Source of the DNA: Vagococcus silagei
GTDB lineage: Bacteria; Bacillota; Bacilli; Lactobacillales; Vagococcaceae
Length of the DNA: 64,000 nucleotides
Reading direction: 5' to 3'
NCBI RefSeq assembly: GCF_004795745.1
Contig: NZ_SDGV01000022.1
Coordinates: 25,161-89,160 of the forward strand
Part shown: positions 47,695-57,641 of the stretch, piece by piece
Layout of the letters: the number at the start of each line of letters is the position of its first letter
Numbering within the stretch: position 1 is the stretch's first letter
Translations under genes and position numbers: made by a program
Notes under the pieces: generated by a model
Seen by the model: only the letters and a program-made list of their open reading frames with translations
Databases searched by the model: none
What the model was told of the DNA's origin: nothing

Positions 47695-48927
47695 TTATTT
47701 TTTCTTACGCATCATATCTCCAGGTTCTACTGGTTGTTCTACAGGCATTTTAACAATCATCATCGCATTTGGTGCTTTCTCAATTGCCTCATCATCTTCA
47801 TTCCACATTTCAGTCAACGTCTGATTAAAATGTTTAAATCCAGGCCCATAAAATTCAACTTCATCACCTAAACGGAAATGATTACGTTGTTGAATGGTAG
47901 CAATTTTAGTCTCAGCATCATAAGCCAAGACTTCGCCAATAAATTTAAAGACTGGAATTTTACGACGCTTACCAAAAAGTTGTTCTTCCTCTGAAGGCGT
48001 TTGATAATAAAAACCTGTCGCTAACTCACGTTGCGCTACTTTCCACAATTCATCAATCCATTCTTGTTTGCAAACATAGTTTTCTGGATCTTCCATATAA
48101 CTATCAACAGCGGCCTTATATACATTTGCTACCGTTGAAACATAGTGAATTGACTTCATGCGACCCTCAATTTTAAAGCTATCCACACCATTTTGAATCA
48201 AATCCGGGATATGCTCAATCATTGACATATCGACAGCACTCATTGAAAATGGTTCACTTACTTCACCCGTATCAGTTAAGCTACGCGCTTCCTCACCAAA
48301 AGGTAAGTCAAACAAACCATATTTCCAACGACAAGATTGTGAACAGCCGCCACGGTTAGCATCTCGTTGTGACATATGATTCGACAAAGTACAACGGCCA
48401 GAGTAAGAGATACACATCGCGCCATGGATAAAGGCTTCAATTTCAATATCAGTATTTTCTCTAATAACGGCAACCTCTTCCATTGAAACTTCACGACCCA
48501 ATACAACGCGTTCAAGCCCTTCTTTTTTCCAAAATTCTAGTGTTTCAAAGTTAGTCGCTGATGATTGAGTTGATAAGTGAACAGGCAAGCCTGGCGCCTC
48601 TGTAATACAAATTTCAATCAATGCTGGGTCTGACACAATAACAGCATTGATGCCGACATCTCTTAACTGACGGAAAAATTCGCCAGCCCCTTTTGCATCT
48701 CCTTCATGTGTTACCATATTTGCAGCCACATGGATATGCGCACCATATTCGCGCGCAAAAGCCACGGCTTCTTCCATTTCTTCATAAGTAAAATTTCCAG
48801 CACGACTACGAAGTCCAAATGCATTTCCACCAATGTAAACAGCATCGGCACCATAACGAATTGCAACTTTTAATTTTTCCAAGGTACCAGCTGGTGCTAA
48901 TATTTCTGGTCTTTTTAATGTTGTCAT
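47695..48927 (-). CDS. trhP2: Peptidase U32 family tRNA hydroxylation protein TrhP2-like
   Basis: 410 residues from the ATG at 48927 (GGAG upstream). The U32 signature runs [17 protein letters not shown], then the Cys-rich [12 protein letters not shown] that may bind an Fe-S cluster, and a C-terminal beta barrel. Annotated as peptidases, U32 proteins of the YrrN-YrrO pair act in prephenate-dependent hydroxylation of U34 in tRNA in B. subtilis. Overlap and order with the next gene support that role. Confidence 0.85.
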   Translation of the reverse strand: MTTLKRPEILAPAGTLEKLKVAIRYGADAVYIGGNAFGLRSRAGNFTYEEMEEAVAFAREYGAHIHVAANMVTHEGDAKGAGEFFRQLRDVGINAVIVSDPALIEICITEAPGLPVHLSTQSSATNFETLEFWKKEGLERVVLGREVSMEEVAVIRENTDIEIEAFIHGAMCISYSGRCTLSNHMSQRDANRGGCSQSCRWKYGLFDLPFGEEARSLTDTGEVSEPFSMSAVDMSMIEHIPDLIQNGVDSFKIEGRMKSIHYVSTVANVYKAAVDSYMEDPENYVCKQEWIDELWKVAQRELATGFYYQTPSEEEQLFGKRRKIPVFKFIGEVLAYDAETKIATIQQRNHFRLGDEVEFYGPGFKHFNQTLTEMWNEDDEAIEKAPNAMMIVKMPVEQPVEPGDMMRKKK

Positions 48928-48937
48928 CTTGTATCTC

Positions 48938-49858
48938 CTATCTAATTTCATCCGGATTTAAATAATAAAATCCTTGATCGAGTCCTCTGTTTTTCGGATG
49001 TAAAGCATGAATTACTTCATTTGCTTTTTCAGCATCAACTACTGACCACTCATTATTCATAATTTTATTCTTGGCGATGATAAACTGCTCCGCAATCTTA
49101 ACAAAATCATCACCTGGCGTATAAATACCATCTAATTTCCAAGTATTTAAGCCGACAGAATGCACTTCAGCTAACTCTAACATCATATTAATATCATTCG
49201 TTTGGAAAATATGTGTACCTTGACGATCCTCAAAAATTGAATAATGGCTATCTTCATCTTTAGGTTCCGTAATAAATAGATTTTGCTCTTTATCAACTGG
49301 TTGATCCGTTTTGATAAATGAAAAGTAATTTTCTAGCAACGGACGTTTCGATTGATGAATACAAGTTGCTCCATAAACTAAAAATTCAGTTGGAATCGTC
49401 GCATCACGACTTAATAATTCAAGCTCTTTAAAAGGAATTTCACGTGCTAAAACGGCTCCGCTTGCACCACGTTTCGCCCAAAAATTAATTTGACGCGAAC
49501 TAGTCACAGTTGTCCCAGTATCATAAATATATGGTAAATGATAACCATCTCGTTGTAAGACAAAAATCACGCCTGCATCACCCACGATAATTTCATCGAC
49601 ACCAATTTCTTCAAGAAAAGCTAAATATTCAGGCATCCCTTCCATATCCTCAGGGTGCATAATCGCATTAACCGAGACACGTGCTTTCTTACCATATTCG
49701 TGAATTAACGTCACCAAATCATGCATTTCTTCTCGAGAAAAATAACGAGGTAAACGTAATCCGTATCGTTCTTCACCAAAATACAAGCCGTCGATACCCA
49801 AATCTAATAATTGTTTTGCTTGTTCAGTTGATTCTATTGTTGCAATAATTTCAATCAC
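48938..49858 (-). CDS. trhP1: Peptidase U32 family tRNA hydroxylation protein TrhP1-like
   Basis: 306 residues from a GTG at 49858 behind GGAGG (nine bases). U32-type TIM barrel: GIDGLYFGEERYGLRLPRYFS, VNAIMHPEDMEG, and the shortened signature TEFLVYGATCIHQSKRPLL with one Cys. It lacks the Cys-rich tail of its partner. Corresponds to YrrN. Confidence 0.85.
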   Translation of the reverse strand: MIEIIATIESTEQAKQLLDLGIDGLYFGEERYGLRLPRYFSREEMHDLVTLIHEYGKKARVSVNAIMHPEDMEGMPEYLAFLEEIGVDEIIVGDAGVIFVLQRDGYHLPYIYDTGTTVTSSRQINFWAKRGASGAVLAREIPFKELELLSRDATIPTEFLVYGATCIHQSKRPLLENYFSFIKTDQPVDKEQNLFITEPKDEDSHYSIFEDRQGTHIFQTNDINMMLELAEVHSVGLNTWKLDGIYTPGDDFVKIAEQFIIAKNKIMNNEWSVVDAEKANEVIHALHPKNRGLDQGFYYLNPDEIR

Positions 49859-49974
49859 ACTTAGTTTCCTCCAAATCATTCATTTCACATGTCCTTTGAC
49901 ATTCATAATCCTAACACAGCCTACCTTATTTATAAAGAATCTAATCTATTTTTATTAGACTTCCATCATAAGAT

Positions 49975-50020
49975 AAACCCACGAATAATCAGGTATTTGA
50001 TCATCCGCAGGTTTCAACTT
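49975..50020 (-). terminator. Hairpin after clpC
   Basis: AAACC...GGTTT with inner TGATC/AATCA-type pairing forms a 40-base imperfect hairpin at the end of the clpC message; T tract is weak. Confidence 0.4.
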
Positions 50021-50048
50021 ATTATTAATGAATACTATTATAGATAGA

Positions 50049-52502
50049 CTATTTAACAATTAATGTAATTTTACCTTTCGTTGCACCCAGAGTGACTTTG
50101 TCGCCAGATTTTATTTCCTGACTTAATAAAGCCTCACTCAATAAATCTTCCGCTTCTTTTTGCAAAGCACGACGAATTGGACGCGCACCATATTCTGGAT
50201 CAAAGCCAACTTTACTAATCACTTCAATTGCAGCTGGTGTAAATTTCAGCGTAATGTCTTGTTCTTCCAGTCGTTTGACTAAAGAAACACTCATTAGTTT
50301 CACAATTTCATTGATTTCTTTCTTAGACAATGAATGGAAGACAATTGTTTCATCCACACGGTTTAAAAATTCAGGTCGGAACGATTTTTTCAATTCCTCT
50401 AAAATACGTTTTTTCATTGCATCATAGTTCTTAGTCTCATCAACTGAAGCAAAACCAACTGTTTTTTCATCACGTAAAGCCGTTGCACCAATATTTGACG
50501 TCATAATTAAAATTGTATTTTTAAAATCAACTTTACGACCTTTAGAGTCAGTCAGATGACCGTCATCTAAAACTTGTAATAATATATTGAAAACATCTGG
50601 ATGAGCTTTTTCAACTTCATCTAAAAGAATCACTGAATAAGGTTTTTGACGAATCTTTTCAGTTAATTGACCACCTTCATCATAGCCAACATATCCTGGA
50701 GGAGACCCTACCAAACGACTCGTGCTATGTTTTTCCATAAATTCAGACATATCAATTCGAATTAAAGCATCTTCAGAACCAAACATGATTTCAGCAATTG
50801 TCTTAGCTAATTCTGTTTTACCAACACCTGTTGGTCCTAAGAACATAAATGAACCAATTGGTCGATTTGGATCTTTCAAACCACTTCGCGCACGGCGAAT
50901 CGCTTTAGAAACAGCAACTACTGCTTCATCTTGTCCAATCACACGTTCATGCAAGGTTTTCTCTAAGTCTAATAAGCGTTCACTTTCTTTTTTAGCTAAT
51001 TTATCTAGCGGAATACCCGTCCATTGGGCAACAATTGATGTAATCGCCTGTTCAGTCACTTGAATTTGTTTGCCACTCTCAGCTTCCTTATCAATCAAGC
51101 GGCGTAAACGGCGTACAGCTTCTTTTTCTTTTTTACGAATTGCAGCTGCACTCATAAAATCTTGATCTAGAATAGCTTGTTCTTTCTCATCAGTTAATCT
51201 CGCTAATTTTTGTTTTTGGATTGAAATGGGTGTCTCTTGATTTGCAGCATCTAAACGAACTCGCGCAGATGCTTCATCAATTAAATCAATCGCTTTATCT
51301 GGCAGTTTACGGTCAGAAATATAGCGCATTGATAAATTAACAGCACTAACAATCGCTTCATCCGTAATATCAACATGATGATGATCTTCATAACGTTGAC
51401 GTAAACCATAAAGGATTGCTTCTGTTTCCTCAGCATTAGGTTCATCAACTTGAACTTTTGCAAAACGACGTTCTAAAGCAGCATCTTTTTCGATATACTT
51501 TTGGTATTCGTCAAGCGTTGTTGCTCCAATAGTTTGTAGCTCACCACGTGCTAAAGCTGGTTTCAATATATTTGACGCATCTATCGCACCTTCTGCACCA
51601 CCAGCACCAATTAAAGTATGCAATTCATCAATAAATAAGATAACTTCGCCATCATGATAAATTTCATCTAATAATTTTTTCATACGTCCTTCAAATTCAC
51701 CACGATACTTAGTTCCGGCAATCACTGCTCCCATATCAAGCATCATTAATCTTTTTTTAGCTAAGTCTTCTGGAACTGTTCCCGAAATAATCTTTTGAGC
51801 CAGTCCTTCAGCAATCGCAGTTTTCCCCACACCTGGATCTCCAACTAAAACAGGATTATTTTTTGTTCGACGACTCAAAATTTGGATTAAACGATTCACT
51901 TCAACTTCTCGACCCACTAAAGGATCTAATTTTTTTTCACGCGCTAACTCTGTTAAATCGCGAGCCAAAGAGTTCAATGTTGGTGTCTGCTCCATAGATG
52001 CTGCAGGTTGCTTGTTACCTGGTACCTTTTTCATTCCAGGTTTAACAGAGGGATCAATTAATCCCATTCTTTCCAACACAACTTGTTTTAACTCACTTAA
52101 ATCAACATTCATACTGTCAGATATCAATTTACCCGCTAATGATTCATCATCACGAATAATTGCTAATAAAATATGCTCTGTACCAATACTTGGATTACCA
52201 AGTTTTTTTGCTTCATCGCCAGCTAACTTAATTAAACGTTTTGCTCTAGGGGAAAACGGTAATTGTTGATCTTTTTTAATTCTAAAAGTTTGTTCATAAT
52301 TTGTCATGATAATTAACTCATCACGAACTGTATTTGGATCAATTTCCAACTCTTCAAATATCTTGCCAGCAATGCCTTTATTCTCTCTCATTAATCCCAA
52401 TAAGATATGTTCTGTACCAATCATATCTTGCTTAAAGGAAATTGCTTCTTCTTGTGCATATTTCAAAGCACTTTTTGTACGTGTACTAAATAATTCTTTC
52501 AT
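50049..52502 (-). CDS. clpC: ATP-dependent Clp protease ATPase subunit ClpC
   Basis: 817 residues: two N-terminal Clp repeats ([16 protein letters not shown]), D1 with [15 protein letters not shown], a middle UVR-containing region (about 410-470), and D2 with [16 protein letters not shown]. Unfolds proteins for ClpP. Starts at the ATG 52502, eight bases from GGAG, six bases after ctsR. Confidence 0.97.
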   Translation of the reverse strand: MKELFSTRTKSALKYAQEEAISFKQDMIGTEHILLGLMRENKGIAGKIFEELEIDPNTVRDELIIMTNYEQTFRIKKDQQLPFSPRAKRLIKLAGDEAKKLGNPSIGTEHILLAIIRDDESLAGKLISDSMNVDLSELKQVVLERMGLIDPSVKPGMKKVPGNKQPAASMEQTPTLNSLARDLTELAREKKLDPLVGREVEVNRLIQILSRRTKNNPVLVGDPGVGKTAIAEGLAQKIISGTVPEDLAKKRLMMLDMGAVIAGTKYRGEFEGRMKKLLDEIYHDGEVILFIDELHTLIGAGGAEGAIDASNILKPALARGELQTIGATTLDEYQKYIEKDAALERRFAKVQVDEPNAEETEAILYGLRQRYEDHHHVDITDEAIVSAVNLSMRYISDRKLPDKAIDLIDEASARVRLDAANQETPISIQKQKLARLTDEKEQAILDQDFMSAAAIRKKEKEAVRRLRRLIDKEAESGKQIQVTEQAITSIVAQWTGIPLDKLAKKESERLLDLEKTLHERVIGQDEAVVAVSKAIRRARSGLKDPNRPIGSFMFLGPTGVGKTELAKTIAEIMFGSEDALIRIDMSEFMEKHSTSRLVGSPPGYVGYDEGGQLTEKIRQKPYSVILLDEVEKAHPDVFNILLQVLDDGHLTDSKGRKVDFKNTILIMTSNIGATALRDEKTVGFASVDETKNYDAMKKRILEELKKSFRPEFLNRVDETIVFHSLSKKEINEIVKLMSVSLVKRLEEQDITLKFTPAAIEVISKVGFDPEYGARPIRRALQKEAEDLLSEALLSQEIKSGDKVTLGATKGKITLIVK

Positions 52503-52507
52503 ACATT

Positions 52508-52975
52508 TCACTCCAGTTCTTCGTAGGCCAGTCTTTCTAAAAGCCCCATCATCATTTGAGAACGTAATTTATTTAAATCTTCACAGGTTGATAAATTTTT
52601 TGTATCAAAGATTGTCACCAACAATCTAAATTCACGAGCTGAAATTAAATTATTTCCGTAAAGCTGCTCTAGAATCGCATGGGCTTCACTTTCAGTTAAA
52701 TCAGACTCGATAACTTCTGACATTGTTTCTAAATAATCATTACTAGTTAATAAATTTATTTTTAAAATTCGGATATAGCCTCCACCCCCACGTTTACTTT
52801 CAACTTTATATCCTTTGTGTATCGTAAACCGTGTATTGATTACATAATTAATTTGGGATGGCACACAATTAAATAAATCCGCCATTTCAGATCGTCGAAT
52901 TTCAATTTGGTTTTTCTGATCTAGAATCTCTTTTAGATAGGATTCGATAATATCAGACATATTCCGATTATCCAT
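52508..52975 (-). CDS. ctsR: Heat-shock repressor CtsR
   Basis: 155 residues from the ATG at 52975 (GAGGTGG upstream). N-terminal helix-turn-helix with wing KVESKRGGGGYIRI, the Gly-rich loop that also senses heat. Represses clp genes, including its own operon through the box below. The McsA/McsB genes that often sit between ctsR and clpC are absent, as in other Lactobacillales. Confidence 0.96.
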   Translation of the reverse strand: MDNRNMSDIIESYLKEILDQKNQIEIRRSEMADLFNCVPSQINYVINTRFTIHKGYKVESKRGGGGYIRILKINLLTSNDYLETMSEVIESDLTESEAHAILEQLYGNNLISAREFRLLVTIFDTKNLSTCEDLNKLRSQMMMGLLERLAYEELE

Positions 52976-52991
52976 TATCACACCACCTCTT

Positions 52992-53050
52992 ATTGACTAT
53001 ATCTGACCTTAATTATAACAGATATACTAAAGATAAATACAGTAATACGA
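52992..53050 (-). promoter_or_regulatory. ctsR-clpC promoter with CtsR box
   Basis: GGTCAGATATAGTCAAT (52992-53008, minus strand) closely matches the heptad repeat GGTCAAANANGGTCAAA. It lies just downstream of TATAAT (53012-53017), placed to block initiation. Confidence 0.8.
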
Positions 53051-53064
53051 ATTATCGGCCAAAT

Positions 53065-53100
53065 AAAAAAATGAGTTAGAGATTTACTCTAACTCACTAT
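53065..53100 (-). terminator. Terminator of tRNA-Arg
   Basis: GAGTTAGAG/CTCTAACTC stem with, on the minus strand, seven T. Confidence 0.85.
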
Positions 53101-53111
53101 CTTTTATTTAC

Positions 53112-53184
53112 GCGCCCAAGAGGAGTCGAACCCCTAACCTTCTGATCCGTAGTCAGACACTCTATCCAGTTGAGCTATGGGCGC
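53112..53184 (-). tRNA. tRNA-Arg(ACG)
   Basis: 73 nt, complete cloverleaf: acceptor GCGCCCA/TGGGCGC, anticodon arm TCTGA-CTACGGA-TCAGA with ACG, T arm GGTTCGA. No encoded CCA. Confidence 0.95.
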
Positions 53185-53203
53185 TATTGATGACTACCAA
53201 TAA

Positions 53204-53232
53204 ATCATATCACTTCTCTTAAGTATTGTCTA
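53204..53232 (-). promoter_or_regulatory. Promoter of tRNA-Arg
   Basis: TAGACA (53227-53232), exactly 17 bases, TATGAT (53204-53209) on the minus strand, about 20 bases before the tRNA. Confidence 0.75.
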
Positions 53233-53384
53233 CATATTTATTTTTAAAAATGCAAAAATATGTAAATTTTACCATTAATCCTGGATAAAATTACATAATA
53301 TTCATTATTTGACTAAAAATATGCAATTATTCATCATATTATATATATAAAAGTGGACCAGTACAACAGATTAGATTTGAAACA

Positions 53385-53416
53385 TAAAAAAACGAATACT
53401 TTTTGTATTCGTTTCA
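53385..53416 (-). terminator. Old terminator of the tRNA array, left of the element
   Basis: AAACGAATAC/GTATTCGTTT stem plus T run on the minus strand. It stands right after the chromosomal tRNA-Leu remnant, so before integration it ended the rRNA-tRNA transcript. Confidence 0.75.
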
Positions 53417-53432
53417 TTACTTGACTTGAATT

Positions 53433-53491
53433 ATGCCGAGGACCGGAATCGAACCGGTACGGAGATCACTCTCCGCAGGATTTTAAGTCCT
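53433..53491 (-). mobile_element. Left attachment site: 59-bp copy of the tRNA-Leu(TAA) 3' part
   Basis: Identical to 63445-63503 except two bases in the variable arm (GAGATCACTC against GAGAAAACTC). It covers the 3' half of the tRNA up to the anticodon loop; no 5' half adjoins, so this is an att remnant rather than a gene. Confidence 0.93.
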
Positions 53492-54667
53492 AGGTTTTAT
53501 CTATGTTTGGTATTGTTTTAGAGCAAAAAAAATAGATTAAACTAGTTTTATGCAATTTCAACAGCTTTAAACTCTACTATTTTGGTTATCGCAAGGATAT
53601 CCCTAGTAAATAAAAGCCTTATACCATTATTGTCTGCTTAAATCATTTCACAGACACTCAATTACTACTAATGAATCATACCACTTTGCACAGACCTTGT
53701 CTAGTTAAAATTAACATACATATACATTTATTTTATTCAGATGTTTTCAGACCCTATCTAGTTGTAGTAATAAATAGTAAACAGTATTTTTCTCCACCAT
53801 CATAATCTTATTAGATAGGTTTTTCCATTATCTAGATTATTCATTAGACTTTGATTACATTGGGGTACTTATTATCAAATGACTACTTTTATCTTAGCAA
53901 GTCACTTTTTACTATATATTATAGTAGGAATCTCTCTTTATTTCATAGTATTCACTTAAACTGCCTACAATTACCCATAGATAGCCACCTAAAAAATATC
54001 TTCTCTATTTGTATCCTCTTATCAGTTCGACACTACTCATATACATTTTCAAGCTCTTCCTATTTCATCTGTTTTTCATCTTCATCAGTTCTATGATGAA
54101 AAATACAAACTACAAAATCATCTTTTTAAAGATGAAATTTTGACCAACCACACACACTTTTTATTCACTTTCCTTATCAGATTGCTACATTTCAGAAAAA
54201 ATGTGTGTGGTTAGCTCATATTTTATCAATTATGTTCCTCACGATATTTTTCATCTTACACTTCAAATAAAATGAAATTTAATTACTCTCTTTAACCTAA
54301 ATAAGTTAACTAAGACATTAAAACTATCCATCTCTATAAAATTTAAAGTTAGATAGTACTATCAAGCATAAATAGAGAATCCATACACTTCTAAAGAAAA
54401 ATCAACTGTCTTACAATCACACTGGCTATCTAATCTGATTTCTAATTAATAATCAGCTCACAGTACATTAGCTAAGCTGATCTCATCACAAAGTGACTTA
54501 ATATTATCTTGATATTTTCATTTTATTAATTTGAATGTACTTTTTTAAGTTCTTTTCAAATAAAATAAATCTGTACAAATAAAACTTTTCTACTTAATTC
54601 AATTTTTAATCCTAACTATTCAATAGTAACTTAGATAATAAAATTCTACTCCTTATCTTGAATAAAC
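53492..54667. other. Non-coding left end of the element
   Basis: About 1.2 kb of AT-rich DNA with no supported gene; the longest frame (81 codons from 53851) lacks a ribosome site. It holds a near-repeat CAGACCTTGTCTAGTT (53691) and CAGACCCTATCTAGTT (53748), candidate integrase arm sites, and three consecutive hairpins at 54072-54212. Confidence 0.6.
54072..54212. other. Three-hairpin cluster, candidate single-strand origin
   Basis: Hairpin 1: TTTTTCATC (54072) with GATGAAAAA (54095). Hairpin 2: ATCTTT/AAAGAT with A/T flanks (54115-54142). Hairpin 3: AACCACACACA plus T5 (54146-54162) with A5 plus TGTGTGTGGTT (54196-54212), loop about 33 bases. Such dense folding in a gene-free segment is what single-strand or transfer origins of rolling-circle elements look like; no consensus was matched. 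Confidence 0.35.
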
Positions 54668-55525
54668 TTACCCATTTGATTGTTCGTATTGTAAATAAGT
54701 AATGACCTCTTCCTTATACCCATACTCTTTATTTATCTTTGAAAGAAACTCTAAATCATGAGTTCGAGTTGTTCCTTTAGCAAGTGTCTCTTTATAGACT
54801 TGAAGATAAGGTAAATTAATTTCTTTTGATCTTTTTAATTCTTTCGCTACATCATACTTAACTTGTTTGAAATTCACTTCTAAAGCACCATCAACATCTA
54901 TCTCTAAGATTGCATAATGAGCATAACCTGCTTGTCTCAAACTCTTTCTATGATTAAAAGGATATCCTATTGATCCTGGATTAATTATCAACTGTTCAGA
55001 ACTACTATATCTCATTAACTGATGGTGAATATGACCATACACTGCAACATCTGTCGTTTCAGATACAAACAAACTATCAAATCCTTCTTGTTCGGCTGTT
55101 GGGTATAGCGCTCCACCAAAGTTCTTGTCAGGTAGGTTATGAGAGATACTAAATTTCAAACCATTAACCGTCTTCGTTTCACACATTGGTCTCATTTCAA
55201 GTTGTTTAAGATTTTCTTCTGTTAACCTACTAAGTAAATTCATACCTAATCTAGTAACATAGACATCCGAAGCATCCTCTACATCAATATCGTCTTTTTG
55301 ATTTAGAACAACTAATAATAAATCATCCCAATTTCCTTTCACCCAAACAGAAGGGTTCAGTGAATTAAGTAATTCAAATATTTCTGAAGCTCCTCCTCCA
55401 TGCATTAAAACATCTCCTAATACCCAATAATCCGTGGCTTCTAATCCTTTAGAATCCGCAATAACTGCTTCTAATGCAGTAAGATTTCCATGGATATCTG
55501 AAAATAGAGCTATTTTTTGCTTCAT
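54668..55525 (-). CDS. Metallophosphoesterase, YfcE/MJ0936-like
   Basis: 285 residues from the ATG at 55525 (GGAGAG upstream). All metal ligands are present in order: FSDIHGNLTALEA, LGDVLMHGGG, VKGNWDD, SHNLPD and VYGHIHHQ. Core is a calcineurin-like phosphoesterase; the C-terminal ~80 residues (YDVAKELKRSKEINLPYLQ) are an extra helical part. Phosphodiester or phosphomonoester cleavage is expected; substrate unknown. It follows the glycosylase-like gene by 32 bases, so one operon. Confidence 0.85.
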   Translation of the reverse strand: MKQKIALFSDIHGNLTALEAVIADSKGLEATDYWVLGDVLMHGGGASEIFELLNSLNPSVWVKGNWDDLLLVVLNQKDDIDVEDASDVYVTRLGMNLLSRLTEENLKQLEMRPMCETKTVNGLKFSISHNLPDKNFGGALYPTAEQEGFDSLFVSETTDVAVYGHIHHQLMRYSSSEQLIINPGSIGYPFNHRKSLRQAGYAHYAILEIDVDGALEVNFKQVKYDVAKELKRSKEINLPYLQVYKETLAKGTTRTHDLEFLSKINKEYGYKEEVITYLQYEQSNG

Positions 55526-55557
55526 AGTTCTTCTCTCCTTTATTACATAATAATTCT

Positions 55558-56301
55558 TCATATAGTTAAGTCTTTAAAATCGCCTCTATTCCACAACCAT
55601 AGTGGTGTATGAATATCTATTGGTTTATATTCTGTGTTTTTAAAAACTTCTTCCCATCTATTAGCAACAATTTCTTGAACTTTAGAACTGTTATACTCGC
55701 TTTCATTAATTAAGTTCAACTTCAAACTAGCTTGAATGACATTAGTATCTGGTGCTACAGAAATATTCTCTTTATCAACAATTAATAAATCAGTGTATTG
55801 CCCCATAACATATAACCAATAGTTCATTATCTTATTGCCAGATAAATAAGGAAACTCCTTTTTATGATTTAACATGTACTCTTTTACTTGTTTAGCTGAA
55901 TCATTATTTTCTTTAAAAATATTCCTAACATCTCCATCAAAGCTTTCAACAAATGTCATGCATAACCTTCTCCAAATTTCGGGTTGCTTATTCTTTTGAA
56001 GGGCAACCTTATATTTCAATAGAGATTCTCTAAGTTGCTCTTCACTCATATCAATAACTTGATATGGATCAAAAACATCTCGTGTATCTTTGTCTTTAGC
56101 TGTTTCATATGCACTTTCCCACAATTTATAAGAATTCCTTTGATAGTTTAGAGCCATGGGTAATGTGAAATACAAATAATTTTCTTTACTGCTAATATCA
56201 TATTTAGGGTTTTTATCTTCTGGCATCCACTCTCCACCAAGTTCCCCAGATTTATACAATTCCATAAGAAGTATTGCTTTTTCAAGTACAGTTTTATCCA
56301 T
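55558..56301 (-). CDS. HhH-GPD DNA-glycosylase-like protein
   Basis: 247 residues. Not firmly recognised, but the C-terminal half has the layout of an HhH-GPD base-excision enzyme. FPYLSGNKIMNYWLYVMG fits the hairpin, with Lys157 where the Schiff-base lysine lies; 28 residues on, ISVAPDTNVIQASLKLNLI carries Asp185 in the place of the catalytic Asp. This resembles AGOG-type 8-oxoguanine glycosylase/lyases as I remember them. The N-terminal half (LNYQRNSYKLWESA) has no match I know. Promoter on the minus strand: TTTACA (56350-56355), 19 bases, TAAAAT. Alternative: a non-enzymatic HhH protein. Confidence 0.5.
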   Translation of the reverse strand: MDKTVLEKAILLMELYKSGELGGEWMPEDKNPKYDISSKENYLYFTLPMALNYQRNSYKLWESAYETAKDKDTRDVFDPYQVIDMSEEQLRESLLKYKVALQKNKQPEIWRRLCMTFVESFDGDVRNIFKENNDSAKQVKEYMLNHKKEFPYLSGNKIMNYWLYVMGQYTDLLIVDKENISVAPDTNVIQASLKLNLINESEYNSSKVQEIVANRWEEVFKNTEYKPIDIHTPLWLWNRGDFKDLTI

Positions 56302-56687
56302 TTTTTAACCTACCTTTTATTACAATTTTACACTAATAATAAACACATTTGTAAATTATTTTATATTATCATTTCTTAAATACGCTATTCTTATTACTCA
56401 TATTCAAAAAAGAAGTTAAATGTTTAGCTCTAACTTTTTTAGATGCTTGATACTTCGAAAGAAAATTTTCATACCTAAAAATTAAACTTATTTTGCTGAT
56501 ACCACTTATAGCAACCTAGATTATTTACACATACCTTCTTCTAAAACGAGGTGTTTCAGATGTTTTAAAGCTTATCAAAACCTTGATACAGACACCTTAG
56601 AGGTACGTTGACAAAAACCTACTATCAATAAAGAATGAGTATACAGCAAAGTTGCACCATTAAACTAAAAAGAAAGAAGGAAATACT
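56302..56687. promoter_or_regulatory. Divergent regulatory region between cargo operon and rep
   Basis: 386 bases without a gene. To the left runs the cargo promoter. To the right TTGACA (56608-56613) with AAGAAT 17 bases on may drive rep. AGGTGT and ACACCT (about 56561-56598) flank a 30-base centre just upstream and could be a Rep or control site. Confidence 0.45.
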
Positions 56688-57263
56688 ATGACAACAAAAG
56701 CACCTAGAAAAGATACAAGAAACAGAAATTGGATGATATTAGTTTATCCTGAAAGCACACGAGAAGATTGGAAAGAGACTCTTAATGATTTGATGATTCC
56801 TTGGGCTTGTAGCCCTCTACATGACAAAGATACTGATGATAACGGGGAATTAAAGAAACCACATTACCATTGTTTGTTAGCATTCACCAATAAAAAATCC
56901 TATCAACAAGTTCTCTCTATTGCTAAGAAACTTTCTGCACCAAACCCAAAACAATGTGAGAACGTTAAAGGGCTAATTCGATACTTTGCACACTTAGACC
57001 ACCCAGAAAAACAGCAATACGACGTAAACCAAATAGTTGGTTATTTTGGATTTGATACGACCTATTACTTGCAAGCAACCGTTGCAGAAAAGCATAACGC
57101 ACAGAGAGAGATTAGACAATTTATTACAGAAAATCACATTACTGAGCTTGTGTCTTTGTATGCCTATACAGACAAACACCGTCCTGATTGGAGCAGTGTT
57201 ATTAATAGTCAGACATACTCTATCAATAAGTACATTGAAAGCACTAGATATAGTAACAAATGA
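56688..57263 (+). CDS. rep: Rolling-circle replication initiator, Rep_2 (pMV158) family
   Basis: 191 residues resembling RepB of pMV158: WMILVYPESTREDWKETL, then SPLHDKDTDDNGELKKPHYH, which supplies the HDKD and the His-x-His metal site (HUH class), and LIRYFAHLDHPEKQQYD with the likely catalytic Tyr. It would nick one strand at the double-strand origin and start rolling-circle replication. The replicated circle would be the excised element. A RepB-like C-terminal oligomerization domain is shorter here. AGAAAGAAGG site upstream. Confidence 0.88.
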   Translation: MTTKAPRKDTRNRNWMILVYPESTREDWKETLNDLMIPWACSPLHDKDTDDNGELKKPHYHCLLAFTNKKSYQQVLSIAKKLSAPNPKQCENVKGLIRYFAHLDHPEKQQYDVNQIVGYFGFDTTYYLQATVAEKHNAQREIRQFITENHITELVSLYAYTDKHRPDWSSVINSQTYSINKYIESTRYSNK

Positions 57264-57269
57264 GCCAAT

Positions 57270-57295
57270 TGTACTACGACCCCCTTTAGGGTCAC
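57270..57295 (+). other. Double-strand origin nick site of pMV158 type
   Basis: TACTACGACCCCC (57272-57284) equals the nick sequence of pMV158/pE194 origins, cut after TACTACG. GACCC (57278-57282) pairs with GGGTC (57289-57293), so the cut lies at the base of a hairpin. It starts eight bases after the rep stop codon, whereas in pMV158 the origin lies upstream of the rep genes. Confidence 0.75.
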
Positions 57296-57641
57296 TGGTC
57301 ACACTTATTATTCCCTGTACTACAGTTGTACCAAGCGTTTGAGTTGATTTACTAAGAAAATATCGTGCTTTATCTTTTTTAGTGACCTCTTTGACAAACA
57401 GATGACCTCGAAAAATCACTTATTTACTTTAATTCAGACCTATACAACAACTAACAAGGTTATAGAGGTAGGAATAGGCTTTATTAATTTCAGAGGGATT
57501 TATTTAATCTAATCATTAATTAAGGTAATCGGTTAAGCAATATTCCGGCTATTTTTCATTTTGCTTCCTTGATATCATTTGAGATAACCTACTCCATGAA
57601 AGAGTACAGGTAAAAGTGATTACATATAAGACTTACGTCAT
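57296..57641. other. Gap after the origin without a supported gene
   Basis: About 350 bases of AT-rich DNA. A second GTACTACAGTTGTAC palindrome-like stretch (57318-57332) echoes the nick motif. Long antisense frames cross from rep but have no ribosome site. Confidence 0.4.

Noticed and set aside
53433..53491. Second tRNA-Leu gene or pseudogene
   Set aside because: Only the 3' part exists and it matches the right att copy; it is an integration scar.
53851..54096. 81-codon frame in the left end of the element
   Set aside because: No ribosome site, Ser/Phe/Tyr-rich low-complexity product typical of AT-rich non-coding DNA.
56994..57419. 141-codon frame antisense to rep
   Set aside because: Shadow of the rep gene that runs through the nick site; no ribosome site and no recognisable features.
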